Positions 45,334-58,097 of a stretch of DNA of 64,000 bases are shown here, piece by piece (positions within the stretch are counted from its first letter, which is position 1; every line of letters starts with the position of its first letter). Below the pieces are notes generated by a model. It saw nothing but the letters and a program-made list of their open reading frames with translations, was not told where the DNA came from and ran no database searches. Origin of the DNA: Arachis hypogaea (lineage: Eukaryota > Streptophyta > Magnoliopsida > Fabales > Fabaceae); assembly GCF_003086295.3 (NCBI RefSeq), contig NC_092048.1:74176290-74240289 (forward strand), read 5' to 3'. The translations under genes were made by a program, and so were the position numbers.

Positions 45334-45383
45334 CATGTCAAGCTAATGAAATTAAAAGAGCGCTTGTTGGGAGGCAACCCAAC
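45334..45383 (+). ncRNA. Post-ORF element with hairpin GTTGGG-AGGCAA-CCCAAC
   Basis: ATGTCAAGCTAATGAAATTAAAAGAGCGCTT leads in, in pieces shared with the other copies; the stem is 45366-45371 with 45378-45383. It lies 92 bases after the ORF stop. This ORF is unrelated to gag, yet the element is the same as after gag-pol. Confidence 0.65.
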
Positions 45384-46255
45384 CGTTGGTAACATTTTCT
45401 TTCTTGCTTAGTTTACTTTCAATAATTTGGCATATGATTGCATTCTAAGTTTGGTGTTGCATGCAACAATTTGATCTTCAATCTTTAGTGGGTACTTGCA
45501 TCATTCTAAAATGAAAGTGTCACACTAAGTTTGGTGTTGCCACTTACCTTTCATGCATGGTACCATGCACAACTCACTTATTAATGCAATCATATTGTCT
45601 CTTATCTTTGTGCCTTGATTGTCATCTTTAATTTTTGCTTGCTTAAATACATGCATTACTTACATCTCTTCTTGAAGACATTCATGATTAATCATAAATT
45701 CCATCACCACTATTTTATTTGTTGCTTGAGGATAAGCAATTATTCTAAGTTTGGTGTTGGGAAAGGAAGGAGTAGGAGGAAAATGACAACAATAAACATG
45801 AAGATCTACAAGGTGGTTAAGTTCCTTTTCCTCTTATTTATCTTCTATACTTTCAATTGCATGATTGTCTTCCATTTCTTTTATATGCTTGTGTGTTCTT
45901 CTTTTTGAAAAAGCATAGCTTGATATTTGAATTGTAACATGTTGCTATGACATTATAACTACCATCTTGAATTTTGTGAATCAAAGTAATTAAGTATCAT
46001 GATCATAAACAAACAAGGTAATTATAGAAGAATCTAGCATGAGCATATAAGTATTGGACGGCTAGCATAACTATTGTTGCTCAATTGCATTTGAATTTGT
46101 TTAATTGAAGTTTTCATCTAGGACATTTTATGAAATGTTTGAAATATTGAAAACCTTGAACAAGCAAATCAATTAAATGATTAAGAAAGAAAAAGGGAAA
46201 AATGAGAAAGTTGAAGGCTCTGAGTACCAATGACAATTCATTAGTCAAGTACTTG

Positions 46256-46260
46256 TGGTG
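46256..46260. repeat. Target-site duplication TGGTG, left copy
   Basis: TGGTG just before the solo LTR; the second copy is at 47989-47993. Confidence 0.92.
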
Positions 46261-47094
46261 TGATGAGATATTTTGGTGAGAAACGAATCTCTCCCAAAAC
46301 ACCCACAACTAACCGGCAAGTGTACCGGGTCGTATCAAGTAATAAAAACTCACGGGAGTGAGGTCGATCCCACAGGGATTGAAGGATTGAGCAATTTTAG
46401 TTTAGTGGTTGATTTAGTCAAGCGAATCAAGTGTTGGTTGGGTGATTTGTGATTTGCAGAATGTAAATTGCATGAAATTAAAGAGAGCGGGAAAGTAAAT
46501 TGCTGAAACTTAAAGAACAAGAAATTAAATGGCAGAAACTTAAAGTGCAAGAAATGTAAATTGCAGAAACTTAAAGTGCAAGAAATGTAAATTGCTTGGA
46601 ATGTAAAGGGGGTTGGGATGTGGATTTGCAGAATTTAAACAAGGAAAAACTAAATTGCATCAAACAGAAGAAGGAAAAGGGAATTGGGATTGAACCGGAT
46701 CTTATAACAGCAAAGTGAATAAACAATGAAAGCATTAAACAGAGAATTGAAATGAGAATTCAGATCTCAGGACCCAGAGACTAGAAAACCAAGTCTAGAT
46801 CTCAATGCCTTCCTAGATCCAACAAGATCAATAGCAAAGGAAATGTAAATTGCAAAGGAAAGAGATGAAGAACAATGAACCGGAAATGAAATTCAGTAAA
46901 TAAAGCAAAGAGATCCAAGATTGAGATTGAAACAGAATTTCTTCAATTCTCCAATCCAAGATCTAAGACAAATGTAAAATGAAATTGAAAGCAATGAAAG
47001 CAAGAAATTAAAGTTCACTCAAGTTCAAAAGCTCTCCGAAAACTATTATGAAAATTCTAAAAGGAAAGCTCCCCGAATAACTTGAATTCTATCC

Positions 47095-47102
47095 TATTTA
47101 TA
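47095..47102 (-). promoter_or_regulatory. TATA box of the solo LTR 46261-47988
   Basis: TATAAATA on the minus strand, preceded there by GGAAAGTG, matching the GTGTATAAATAG context of the LTRs at 1481 and 8509. Confidence 0.65.
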
Positions 47103-47329
47103 CACTTTCCAAAATGATCTTCAAGCCTTGAGTTGGGCCTTTGTTCTTGGTGGAATTGGGTTGAAAGAGGCCTTGGTTGATTGCTCTTGAAGTTTGAAGA
47201 AGAACCGAAGTGAACCAATTGAACCGGAAATGAAGTTAGCCAAAGTTGGTCTTAACGTTAGGGCCAAAGTTAGGGGTCTAACTTTGACCCCAACTTTTCA
47301 TAGCAGCAAGCCACATCCTTCTGGTTTGG

Positions 47330-47650
47330 ACGTTGGTGCCAACGTTAGGGGTCTAACTTTGACCCTAACGTTGGCAATGCTTAGTGCTAGTGGCGCCAAC
47401 GTTAGCCTCCAAGTTAGGGGGCTAACGTTGGCGCAAACGTTGGCCTTCTCCCCCTTTATAGCTCATGTGCCAACGTTAGCCTCCAAGTTAGGGGGCTAAC
47501 GTTGGCGCAAACGTTGGTGGCCTAGGGAGGAAGTTTCTCTTGCCAACGTTAGCCTCCAAGTTAGGGGGCTAACGTTGGCTCAAACGTGGGGAGCCCAGGG
47601 AGTACTTCATGCCCAACGTTAGCCTCTAAGTTAGGGGGCTAACGTTGGGG
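47330..47650 (-). repeat. Five palindromic units in solo LTR U3
   Basis: GCCAACGTTAGCC ... GGGCTAACGTTGGC palindromes lie at about 47,337-47,378, 47,395-47,434, 47,469-47,508, 47,543-47,580 and 47,612-47,648. Arms differ in sequence from the AACGTTTGCC set of the LTR at 1481, but the architecture is the same. Confidence 0.85.
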
Positions 47651-48477
47651 CTAACTTCATGCCTCCAAGTTCAATTTCACTTATCCCTTTCTTCACTTCT
47701 AGCCATTCCTCTTTGCTTCAACCTTTTTCCAAGCTTTCTTCACCTATCATAAATCAACCAAACTCATCAAAGCTATGCTCAAAATCATGAGATATTCAAT
47801 CTTTCATAATATGCAACAAATATAGCACAAAACCTCATGAAATGGCATGAATTCATATATGGTTGGTTCAATCAAGGGAAACATGAAAATCTACTCTATT
47901 AGCTTGCTTGTAGCTCAAGAAAGTGCATAATTCTAATGAAAACTAAAGAAAAAGACTAGCTAAAATAGGCTAGGATGACTTGTCATCATGGTGTTTATGT
48001 ATCAAGCAAAAAGCTTGAAAACAAAACACTTAGAGTCAAGACTAGGCTCAAGTGCAAAGCACTCCCTCAAAGCTCAAGGCTCTAAGCACCAATGATTAGA
48101 AGGAACGTATAGAAAAGAAATAAATGAGCTTAAAGAGTCCTCTAATTAAATGCTTGTGGTGCTTATGTATCAAGTGGTAATACTTGAAAACAAAGCATTT
48201 AGAGTCGAAGCTTTTAACTAATGGTGCAAAGCACCCAAGAAGCTAAGCTAAGAAAAAGATGAAAAGCTTGTTCAAAGAAGGAATATAAGGAAAAGATTTC
48301 ATAAAGTGAGCTAGATAGAAACATCAATCATTTGAATTTCTTTTGTGATTGTTGCATACATAGTAAACTAGCCAACCATGAACATAAAAATTGCTAATCT
48401 TCTTACCTTGGTTTGTCAAACTTTATTGCATGGTTCTTTGTTTGCTTGAGGACAAGCAAAGTTTAAGTTTGGTGTTG

Positions 48478-50456
48478 TGATGTGATGACTGTGCATCATG
48501 TTATGTTTTTCTATACTTTTTCATATAAAAATCAATTCATAATGCTTAATTATGGGAGTGTTTTGGTGATTAAATTGAATATTGCTTTGATTGCTTGAGT
48601 TAATGAATTTTGTAGAAAATGATAGAAAAAGAAGCAATAAAAGCACTAATAAAGGAAGCACACTCCCAAGGTGGCAAAAGAGTTGGAAACAAACTCAAAG
48701 AGAAGTAAAGAGGATTTGCAATCCTGACCTCTTCACACTCTAACATAAATAACTCGAGTTACAAAGCTCCAAATGAAGTGATCTCAGTGCAATTGGAAAG
48801 TAGACTTCCAGAGCTTTCTAACCATATATAATACTCTATAGTGAACACTGATTTGAGGGGACAAATTGCTATTTGTCTAGCTTCACAATTTCAGCGTAAA
48901 ACAAGTCCCTGCATTTCGCCAGACTGACCTCTTCACCTTCAAAAGAGCATAACATGGGCAAGAGAAGTCCAAATAACATGATTCCAGCGGCGTTAGAAAG
49001 CTGAGATCCAGGGCTTTCCAATGATATATAATAATCTATAGTTGGAATTCATTTTAAGGACCCAAATAGACCAATCATTCAGCGAGTAAGGTTTCCCAAA
49101 CCTTCACAAGCCCAAAATGCCACTTCAATGACACTCCACATTGGGCCACTTCCAAATACTCCAATCCCTTCATTTATTCTTCAATATTTCAAGCTTCTAT
49201 GAAGGGAATTAAAAGTTCACAAGCCCAAGTCAAGCCACAATTAACAATCAATCAAGGCCACAAGAATCATCTAGAAGTAATTAGGAAATTTGCATTTGAT
49301 TTTAATTTCATTTGAATTTGTAATTTAGAGAACTTATAAATAGGACCTTAGCTTCATCATTTGACACACGCCATGGAGGGGTGGAGGTGACTCCACTCCC
49401 CTTTCATTCTCATTCTCTTCTCTTTTCCATTTTCTTTCATACACACTTTTGTAAATATTTTGCTATGAGTTTCTAATTTCTAACATTTGGGAAAGAGAGC
49501 TCTATTGCAATTTAATGGGTTGATTTATTTTCATTCTTCATCTTCAATTCTTCTTTCATTGTTTCTTTAGAGAGAGTCTTTGTGCTTCAAAGATCTAATT
49601 ACTATCGAGAGAGGGATTAGATCTATTTGAATTCTATGATGAACTTGAGAAAGGAGTCATAGAATTTAGTTTGAGGCTCTTCTCTCACAACTCTCTTGAT
49701 TGATAATTCTTAGCTTGATATGTGAGATGTAATAACTTTGAATTGAAATCTTGAGGGTTGTGTGGCTCTAAATTAGAGACCATTCTTTATCTCTTCTTAT
49801 GAGCAATTAGATCAAGAGATTGGCAATTGATCAAGTTAAGAGAAATCAAATCACTAAGAGATTGGGGTTTGATTACTTAAGATTTGCCAAGAGATCAATG
49901 ATTACATGATTGAAGTGGAGATGAGAATTGTTGATCTTGAGAATGCAATATCTCTTTATCCCAAAGTTAATTTCATTCTTAATTCTTGTTCTTTACTTCT
50001 TGTCTTTAATTCTTGTCATTTAATTGTTCTCTTTAAATTCTTGTCATTTACTCATGCACTTTTATGGCTTTATTTACTTTTGCACATTTATGCATTCCAA
50101 GTGTTTGTAGAAATACTTCACTTAGTTTTACTTTCTAGTCATTTACTTTCTTGCACTTTATTTTCTTGTACTTTCCATTCTTTGCAATTTACATTTTTGC
50201 AATTTATTTTTCAACACTTTAATTTCTTGTCATTTACTTTCCTTGCACTTTATTGCTTTTATTTAATTTCAAGTCATTTACATTTCTTGTTGCTTATCAC
50301 TCAAACTTGAATCGTCTAACTAGAATAATTAATCAACTATTGCTTGCTTAATCCATTAATCCTCGTGGGATCGACCTCACTCTAAGTGAGTTTTACTACT
50401 TGATACGACCCGGTATGCTTGCCGGTAGTTATACATGAAATCCTAATTTTTTCCGT
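48478..50456 (+). mobile_element. 3' LTR of the 41781 element, 3' end truncated
   Basis: Starts TGATGTGATGACTG after TTTAAGTTTGGTGTTG. Follows 41781-43778 throughout but ends at about 50,456 (AATTTTTTCCG) in place of the terminal TTACGTATCA, where internal sequence of another element begins. TATA at 49335-49342. The 134-codon frame at 49906-50310 is the same T-rich shadow as in the 5' LTR. Confidence 0.88.
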
Positions 50457-51491
50457 CACTTCAATCTTGGGAAGGATTAAGCATCATCAATCAAAGAGGA
50501 AAAGAAGGATGTAAAGACCAACAATGATGATGATAAGGAGTAAAGCAAGTGAACTCCAAAAGGTTGTATTGTTAAGTGATTGTCTTTTACTTAAAACTGT
50601 TATGATTGAAAGTGATACTGCACCCCTGCTTGTCTGCTTAGCATAATCTCTTTAAAAGTTCAATAACTAAGATGCTAAATACATCATAGCACCATACACT
50701 TGAGAATTTGCTTACACTCAAGATCCATAAATTGCAAACAGAGAACAGTTCTTTGAAAAGAATGATTGAGGAGTCAAAAATTTGTTTTGAGGCAAGCAAA
50801 AGATTAAGAGAAGTGGTGGTTCTAGTTGTATGATTGTGTATTGAGGTTGCATGTTTGTGAAAACCTGCATGGGAGCTCATAGGCAGGAAATAGAGTTCAA
50901 AGAAGTATTGTGGAGATTCTCAAATATCTTTTGATCCAAGAAGCAGCAAAAAAAAAAAAAAAGAAGAGAACATGGCAAAAGGCTCTGAGCATCAATTACT
51001 AGGAAGAAAAAGAAAGAAATAAGAACTCAAAGAGTTATTATCCTAGTTAAATGCTTGTGGTAGAATTGTGTCAAAGAGAGAGGCTTGAGCAAGTAAATCC
51101 TAAGGGGTGCTTCAACACCTAATACCTTAAGACCAACTGGTTCGGGAGTATTGATTGAAAGCTCATCTAAAGAGCCGCTTTGAGACATGACACTTAGAGT
51201 CAAGGCCAAGACACAAAAACTATAAGACTGCTTCAAGGTGATTACCTATAGAGAGATTTCCATGATATCATTTGAATGAAAGTCCTAAGATCTAAGACTT
51301 CCAAAATGTAGGGACTAATAAGCACTAAAATCCTTGCATGAGCATATAATTCAGAGTTCACCCCACTATCACTTAATCACTTCACTCACCAAGGCATTAC
51401 AAGCTATCCCTCAACTTGTTCCAATTAAAAGAAATCTTTGTGCATAGTTCTTTTCTTGCTTGAGGACAAGCAAGGTTTAAGTTTGGTGTTG
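50457..51491 (+). mobile_element. 3' internal fragment of another plus-strand element
   Basis: Matches 440-1480 (GGAAGGATTAAGCATCATC, AGGTTGTATTGTT, GGCTCTGAGCATCAATTACTAGG) and ends GGTTTAAGTTTGGTGTTG at the next LTR. No gene seen. The left edge is a breakpoint against the truncated LTR. Confidence 0.75.
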
Positions 51492-54400
51492 TGATGCATT
51501 TGCATCTTTGCTATATTAGCTAGTTAGTTGAAGTAGTTTTAGCTTAATTTCATTCATTTTCTTTGAAATAAACAAGCATTTTAATGAGTTCCATTTTAAT
51601 GAATCTCATGAAATTGATTGCATGGATTGGTAAGACTTTGAAGCAATTTCCCTTGTTAATGATAGGTGATGAAACAAGAAGGCATTGAAGCAAGAATGAA
51701 GCAAGCAAGTGGCTAACAACTCCTTCAAGAAGAGCAATGTGCACGTTGCTAACTTGGAATTCAAGTTGGCAACACCATTGAAGATTTACTTCAGGAAGAG
51801 CACAAACAACCTTGCAAGAAAGTGGTCTCCTGTGAGCACTATGCATGTTGCTAACTTGGAGCTACATTGGAGTGCTTGGCAACAACGCCAAGAAGCAAAC
51901 TGAGCAAGGTTTGGCTAGGAAATGAAGGTTGCTACGTTGCCAACCCAGAGATATATTGGTGTGTTCCAAGGCAACGCTGAGCTAGAAAACTTGGCCCAGG
52001 AAAGGGAGATGCACGTTGCCAACGCCAGCTCCAATAGGCGTGTTCCAAGGCAACGTAGCAAGCAAAGCTTGGTGCCATAAGGAAGGCTCGAGCACGTTGT
52101 TGGCTTGGGAGAGCATGGACGTGTTCCAAGGAAATGCCAAGCTAGAAGGCAACCTTGGAGGGCAATCTCAAGACATCAAGCACGTTGCCAACGTTGGGTG
52201 CACATGCGTGTTTGATGAAAACGTGCCAGGAAGCAAACAAGCAAGGATCACTCACTCAAGCAAGTTGCCAACGTTGGGATACATAGGCGTGTTCATTGGC
52301 AACGTATCATACAAGCAAGCTAGGCAACCTTGGGAATGAAGAGCACGTTGCTAACTTGGGAATGCATTGGCGTGCTCATAAAAAATGCAGCAATGCTTGG
52401 AGCTAGGAAGCATAAGTTAGCACATTGGCAACTTGAAAGAACAAAGGAGTGTTTGCCAAAAACGCTGGTGAGCTGGACAGCCTGACCTTACCTCCTTCAA
52501 TGGAGTATATCTTGAGCTACAAAGCTCCAAATGAGGTGATTTTAACGGCATTTGAAAGTAGACATCTAGAGCTTTTCAACGATATATCATGGTATGGGTT
52601 TGACATTAGTTTGAAGCTTCAAAAGCGGGCTTCATTTGGAGCCTCAGAAACTGAACACGTTGCCAACTTGGAAAAGCAAAGGCGTGTTTGCTAATAACGC
52701 CCGCGATTTTGGCAGCCTAACCCTGTCTTCTTCAAACAAGAATAACTTGAGCTACAGAGATCCAATTTGAGTGCTTTCAGTTGCGTTGGAAAGCTGACAT
52801 TCAGAGCTTTTTAACCATATATAATAGTCTATAGTGGAGCACAAAATTGAAGCCAAAGCATAAGCAACTTTAAGCCCCAAAAACAAGAACAAGGAGTTAA
52901 CATCCAAGGAAGCATGAATGAGCCTAGAGAGGCTCGAACACGTTGCCAAGCCAAGGGGGAGAAGGCGTGTTCATCAAAAACGCCAAGGGGCAGAGAATTT
53001 GGGCCAAGGAAGGGCACTAGCACATTGCCAACTTGGAATGAACTGGCGTGTTTGACAAAAACGCCACAACCAAGGCAACTTGAACTTACCTTCTTCAATG
53101 GAGCATAACTTGAGCTAGAAAAATCCAATTGAGATGATTACAAGTGCATTAGAAAGAAGACACTCTGAGATTTCCAATGATGTATGATAGTCCATATTAA
53201 AGCAGAGGATTGAAACTCAAATTCTGTTCAACATTAAGTATGAAAAGTAGAGTCAAGAAGAAGAAAAGCAAGTTGTTAGCAACAACTTGGGCTAACAACG
53301 CCCAAGTACCAATGCCCACTCCTAGGAAAATACCTTGCATGTTGCCAACGTGCATTAAGGCTAGCGTTATTGGCAAAAATGCCAAGCCATTGGGCCAGGA
53401 ACATTATGAACAAGCTCTTTCTCCCCTGTTTAGCAACACTTCTTCCATTGAGCCAGGAATTCAACAAAGAGAAAGCCCACATTGCTAGCCCAAATTAAAG
53501 ATCTCTGAAGGAATTTTAGGAGTAGTATAAATAGAGAAGAGTTTAGTACTTTTAAAGGGGGATTTTTTTTTTACACTTAGATATTTTTCTATTACACTAG
53601 CATTTTTTACTCTTTACTTTTTCTCACCGGTCTTCTATTTTGTTTTTCTTGCAACTTTGAATTTCAGTTTTCAAGAACTTCTTCTCCATTCTTCATCACT
53701 CTTCTCTACTCAATTTTAATGTTTACTTTTGCATTTGTTGTTGAATTTAGAGCTATGATTCACTAAACCCCATTTTCATTAGGGGAGGAGCTCTGCTCAT
53801 TTGAATGAGTTGATAACTTTTCTTTTCCTTCTCAATTCAAGTGGTTTATCTAAAAGGAAACTCTTGTTCTTCATAGATTCAATCACCATCGAGAGAGGGA
53901 TTAATCTATATGAATTATGTAGTGAATTTGAGAAAGGAGCTACATAATTCAGTTTAGAGTTCATCCTTTCATGATTTCCTTGATCAATACACTTTGGTTG
54001 GTATGTGAGATGTAACCTCCCTTAGTTGAGATTCTGGAAGTTGTGTGGCTTGGATTAGGAATTGAACTTCATCTCTTCTCATGAACAATTAGATCACGAG
54101 AGTGGCAATTGGTTGTGTTGAGAGAAATTGAGTTACCAAGAGATTGGGACTCAATTACCCACAAATTGCCATGGATCTATACCCATGATTGAGAAGGAAT
54201 TGATCAACATCAATTCAGGGGAATTTGCATCTCTGATCCCTAATGATCATCTCCATCATCAATTCTCATTTCTTTTGCTCTTTAGTTGTTTGAATACCCA
54301 TTACCCAATTCCCTTCTACATTCTTGCAATTCATTATTCTTGTCATTTACATTTTGTTTCTATATTTCTTGCTATTTACTCTTATGCTCTTTAAAATTCT

Positions 54401-54718
54401 GTAATCTTTACTTTCTTGCAATTTATCTTTAATGTTATTTAAGTTTCTTGCATTTTAAGTTTCAGTTATTTACTTTCATCTTCTTTCTCTCTTCTAGTTC
54501 TTTAAATTCCTTGCCATTTAAATTTTTGCAATTATGTTCAAAAATCACAAATCTCATGAAATCAAAACCATGTTTGCTTGACTAAATCTACCATTTAACT
54601 AAAGTTGCTTAATCTACCAATCTCCGTGGGATCGACCTCACTCTTAGTGAGTTTTATTACTTGATACGACCCGGTATATTTGCCGGTAATTACGTGAAAT
54701 TTTAATTTTTACGTATCA
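51492..54718 (+). mobile_element. Long LTR (3,227 bp), TGATGCATTTGC family
   Basis: Starts TGATGCATTTGCATC, ends TTACGTATCA, and is followed by a perfect primer site, so it acts as a 5' LTR. Between about 51,730 and 53,480 it holds repeated CACGTTGCCAAC ... GGCGTGTT-(C/T) ... AACGC units alternating with the CTTGAGCTAC / GGAAAG module (52,500-52,600, 52,740-52,830 and 53,095-53,200). TATA at 53526-53533. U5 hairpin CTCACT-CTT-AGTGAG at 54637-54651. It is unlike the LTR at 58098 over most of its length, so the two are not a pair. Confidence 0.87.
53526..53533 (+). promoter_or_regulatory. TATA box of LTR 51492-54718
   Basis: TATAAATA in AGTAGTATAAATAGAG, just before the R-like pyrimidine-rich part. 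Confidence 0.7.
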
Positions 54719-54724
54719 AGTTTT

Positions 54725-54742
54725 TGGCGCCGTTGCCGGGGA
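54725..54742 (+). promoter_or_regulatory. Primer-binding site for tRNA-Asp (perfect)
   Basis: TGGCGCCGTTGCCGGGGA, 6 bases after the LTR end; identical to 10578-10595. Confidence 0.92.
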
Positions 54743-56325
54743 TTAATTGTGATTAACAATCTACCGGTGGTTGATTATCTAGATTAGACACTTTTTCTTT
54801 TTCTTTGTTTTAGTCATTTCTTTGCTTTTAATACTTTATTTTATTGTCCCCAACTGTTTGTGTTAATTCCTCACTAAGAAACTCTTACTCGTGACAATCT
54901 TTTCTCTTAGTGATTGTGTCATTAACATGCAACAGTTTCTTTTGCTTAGTTTCATTCCAAATAAATTGGCATATGATTGCATTCTAAGTTTGGTGTTGCT
55001 ATGCAACAAAATTTGTTTCCAATCTTTACTGGATACTTGCATCAATTCCAAGTGAAAGTGTCACACTAAGTTTGGTGTGCCACTTACCTTTCATGCAATG
55101 TATCATGCACACCCCACTTGTTTTTGCAATGAATGTTTCTGTTTCTTGTGCCTTCATTGTGATTTTTTTTTATTTCGCTTGCTTGAAAACATGTACTACT
55201 AACACTCCATTGTTGAAGACACTCATGACCCATCATAAATCCCATCACCACTGTTTTAATTGTTACTTGAGGACAAGCAATCATTCTAAGTTTGGTATGG
55301 GAGGTGGAAGAGTAGGAGAAAAATGACAACAACAATGAAGATGAACTACAAGGTGGTAAAGTTCCTTTTCCTCTTATTTATCTTCTATACTTTCAATTGC
55401 ATGATTGTCTTCCATTTCTTTTATATGCATGTGAGTTCTTCTTTTTGGAAAAGCATAGCTTGATATTTGAATTGTAACATGCTACTGTGGTATATTATGA
55501 CTACCATCTTGAATTTTACTTGCACCCAATATCTCTAAGAATGCAAGAAAGAAACCATTCTTTTGAAAGAAAAATGTTGAAGAATTTTATAAATCTTGGG
55601 GCAAGCAAAAGATTAAGAGGAGTGGAGGTTCTCATTGTATGATTGTGTATTGAGGTTGCATGTTTGTGAAAACTTGCATGGAAGCTCATAGACAGGAAAT
55701 GAAGTTTAGAGAAGTATTATGAAATGTCTCAAACATCTATTGATCCAAGAAGCAGTAACAAAAGAAAACAAAAGAAAAAGAAAAACAAAGGACAAGCCCA
55801 AGGCTCTGAGCATCAATTACTAGGAAGAAAAAAGAAAGAAACAAGAACTCAAAGAGTTATTGTCCTAGTTAAATGCTTGTGGTGGATTTGTGTCAAAGAG
55901 AGAGGCTTGAGCAAGTAAATCCTAAGGGGTGCTTCAACACCTAATACCTTAGACCAACTGGTTTGGCGTATTGATTGAAAGCTTATCTAAAAAGCCGCTT
56001 TGAGACGTGACACTTAGAGTCGAGGTCAAAATCCAAAGAGAAAAATGCTAGAAAATAAGTGCTGTTTCAAGGTGATTATCTATAAAGAGACTTCCATAAT
56101 ATCATTTGAATGAAAGTCCTAAGATCTAAGACTTCCAAAATGTAAGGACTAATGAGCACTGGAATCCTTGCATAAGCATATAAAATGGAGTTCGCCCCAC
56201 TATCACTTAATCACTTCACCCACTAAGGCATCATGAGCAATTCTTCAATGTATTCCAATTAAGAGAATTCTTTGTGCATAGTTCTTTTCTTGCTTGGGGA
56301 CAAGCAAGATTTAAATTTGGTGTTG
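54743..56325 (+). mobile_element. Internal region with the ORF deleted; mosaic of two 3' regions
   Basis: A leader (to about 54,928) matches the leader at 43,803-43,994. It then jumps to sequence matching 45,390 on, so the ORF and hairpin of the 41781-type element are missing. At about 55,515 it switches again, from the 45,940 type to the 50,690/660 type, and ends AAATTTGGTGTTG before the LTR at 56326. AAGTTTGGTGTTG copies lie near 54,986 and 55,067. Nothing codes here; small frames are not conserved. Confidence 0.75.
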
Positions 56326-56330
56326 TGATG
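56326..56330. repeat. Target-site duplication TGATG, left copy (also first 5 bp of an LTR)
   Basis: TGATG precedes the minus-strand solo LTR and recurs at 58098-58102 directly after it. The pair is also the opening of the plus-strand LTR that was hit. Confidence 0.92.
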
Positions 56331-58097
56331 TGGTACGCGGAATCGTGATTACACTTTAATTATGTAAAATTCATTGCTCTTTCTTTCCCTGGAAATGGCG
56401 CCAAAAACATGATGCCAAGACCATGGTTCACAACTCCGTGTAACTAACCAGCAAGTGCACTGGGTCGTCCAAGTAATACCTTACGTGAGTAAGGGTCGAA
56501 TCCCACGGAGATTGTTGGTATAAAGCAAGCTATGGTCACCTTGCAAATCTCAGTTAGGCAGATATAAATTGATAATGATGTTTTCGAATACTAAATAATA
56601 GAATAGGGATAGAGGTACTTATATAAATCATTGGTAGGAATTTCAGATAAGCGAATGGAGATGCTTTTCGTTCCTCTGAACCTCTGCTTTCCTGCTATCT
56701 TCATCCAATCAGTCTTACTCCTTTCCATGGCTGGCTTTATGTGATACATCACCATTGTCAACGGCTACTTTCGGTCATCTCTCGAGAAAATGATCCAATG
56801 CCCTGTCACGGCACGGTTAATCGTCTGGAGGCATCACCCTCATCAATGGCTTCATCTTATCCTCTCAGTGAAAATGATCAACGCACCCTATCACGGCACG
56901 GCTATTCATCTGTCGGTCCTCGATCATGCTGGAATAGGATTTACTATCCTTTTGCGTCTGTCACTAACGCCCTGCAATCGCAAGTTTGGAGCTCGTCACA
57001 GTCATTCATTCATTGAATCCTACTCGGAATACCACAGACAAGGTTTAGACTTTCCGGATTCTCTTGAATGCCGCCATCATTCTAGCTTATGCCACGAAGA
57101 TTCTGATTAAGAGATCTAAGAGATATTCATTCTAGCTTATTTCATGTAGAACGGAAGTGTTTGTCAGGCACGTGTTCATAGGGGAGAATGGTGATGAGCG
57201 TCACACATAATCATCACCTTCATCACGTTCTTGGGTGTGAATGGATATCTTAGAAGCGAAATAAGATGAATTGAATAGAAAACAGTAGTACTTTGCATTA
57301 ATCTTGGAGGAACAGCAGAGCTCCACACCTTAATCTATGGAGTGTAGAAACTCTACCGTATGAAAATACATAAGTGAAGGTCCAGGCATGGCCGAGATGG
57401 CCAGCCCCCTAAAACGTGATCACAGGATCAAAATACAATCCAGGATCCAGGATATAACTCCCGATGTCTAGTATAATAGTAAAATGTTCTATTTATAATA
57501 AACTAGCTACTAGGGTTTACATGAGTAAGTAATTGATGCATAAATCCACTTCCGGGGCCCACTTGGTGTGTGTTTGGGCTGAGCTTGAGTGTTGCACGTG
57601 CAGAGGCCATTTGTGGAGTTGAACGCCAGGTTTTGATCCATTTCTGGCGTTCAACTCTGGTTTTGGATCCTTTTCTGGCGCTGGACGCCAGATTTGGGTA
57701 GAGAGCTGGCGTTGAATGCCAGTTTGCATCATCTATTCTTGGCCAAAGTATGGACTATTATATATTGCTGGAAAGCCCTAGATGTCTAATTTCCAACGCA
57801 ATTGAAAGCGCACCATTTTGAGTTCTGTAGCTCCAGAAAATCCATTTTGAGTGCAGGGAGGTCAGAATTCAACAGCATTAGCAGTCCTTCTTCAACCTCT
57901 GAATCTGATTTTTGCTCAAGTCCCTCAATTTCAGCCAGAAAATACCTGAAATCACAGAAAAACTCACAAACTCATAGTAAAGTCCAGAAATGTGAATTTA
58001 ACATAAAAACTAATGAAAACATCCCTAAAAGTAACTAGATCCTACTAAAAATATACTAAAAACAATGCCAAAAAGCGTATAAATTAACCGCTCATCA
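56331..58097 (-). mobile_element. Solo LTR of the FIDEL-like family, minus orientation (1,767 bp)
   Basis: On the minus strand it runs from TGATGAGCGGTTAATTTATACG (58097, motif quoted in part) to TTCCGCGTACCA (56331), flanked by TGATG. Relative of 38199-39737. It carries GAACGCCAG palindromes (57,617-57,724), the GGAAAGCCCTAGATGTC module, a minus-strand TATA at 57490-57497 and the U5 block (56,446-56,515). No internal sequence, hence a solo LTR. Confidence 0.93.

Larger units (their letters stand above)
46261..47988 (-). mobile_element. Solo LTR, minus orientation (1,728 bp)
   Basis: On the minus strand it runs from TGATGACAAGTCATCC (47988) to AAAATATCTCATCA (46261), flanked by TGGTG on both sides. 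No internal sequence remains, so it is a solo LTR, normally the product of recombination between the two LTRs of one element. It carries CCAACGTTAGCC/GGCTAACGTTGG palindromes (47330-47650), a TATA box (47095-47102, minus) and the U5 block (46311-46385). It is related to the LTR at 1481. Confidence 0.95.
45384..48477 (+). mobile_element. 3' non-coding region, interrupted by a solo LTR at 46261-47988
   Basis: Carries AAGTTTGGTGTTG repeats near 45,450, 45,525 and 45,748, a GGCTCTGAGCACC/TAAT motif (about 46,216 and 48,078), and ends with GACAAGCAAAGTTTAAG plus TTTGGTGTTG at the LTR. The bases either side of the solo LTR rejoin at CTTGTGGTG / TTTATGTATC. No gene is supported. Confidence 0.7.
41781..50456 (+). 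mobile_element. Non-autonomous LTR retrotransposon with Tyr/Gln/Asn-rich ORF
   Basis: LTRs 41781-43778 and 48478-50456 enclose a decayed primer site, one ORF (44025-45242), the post-ORF hairpin and a 3' region split by a solo LTR. The two LTRs differ by roughly 40 substitutions by eye (about 2%, mostly transitions) and a 15-bp deletion, so this element is far older than the one at 8509. The 5' LTR is itself preceded by TTTAAGTTTGGTGTTG, the usual 3'-border sequence, so it may once have been shared by two elements in tandem. No pol. Confidence 0.87.
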
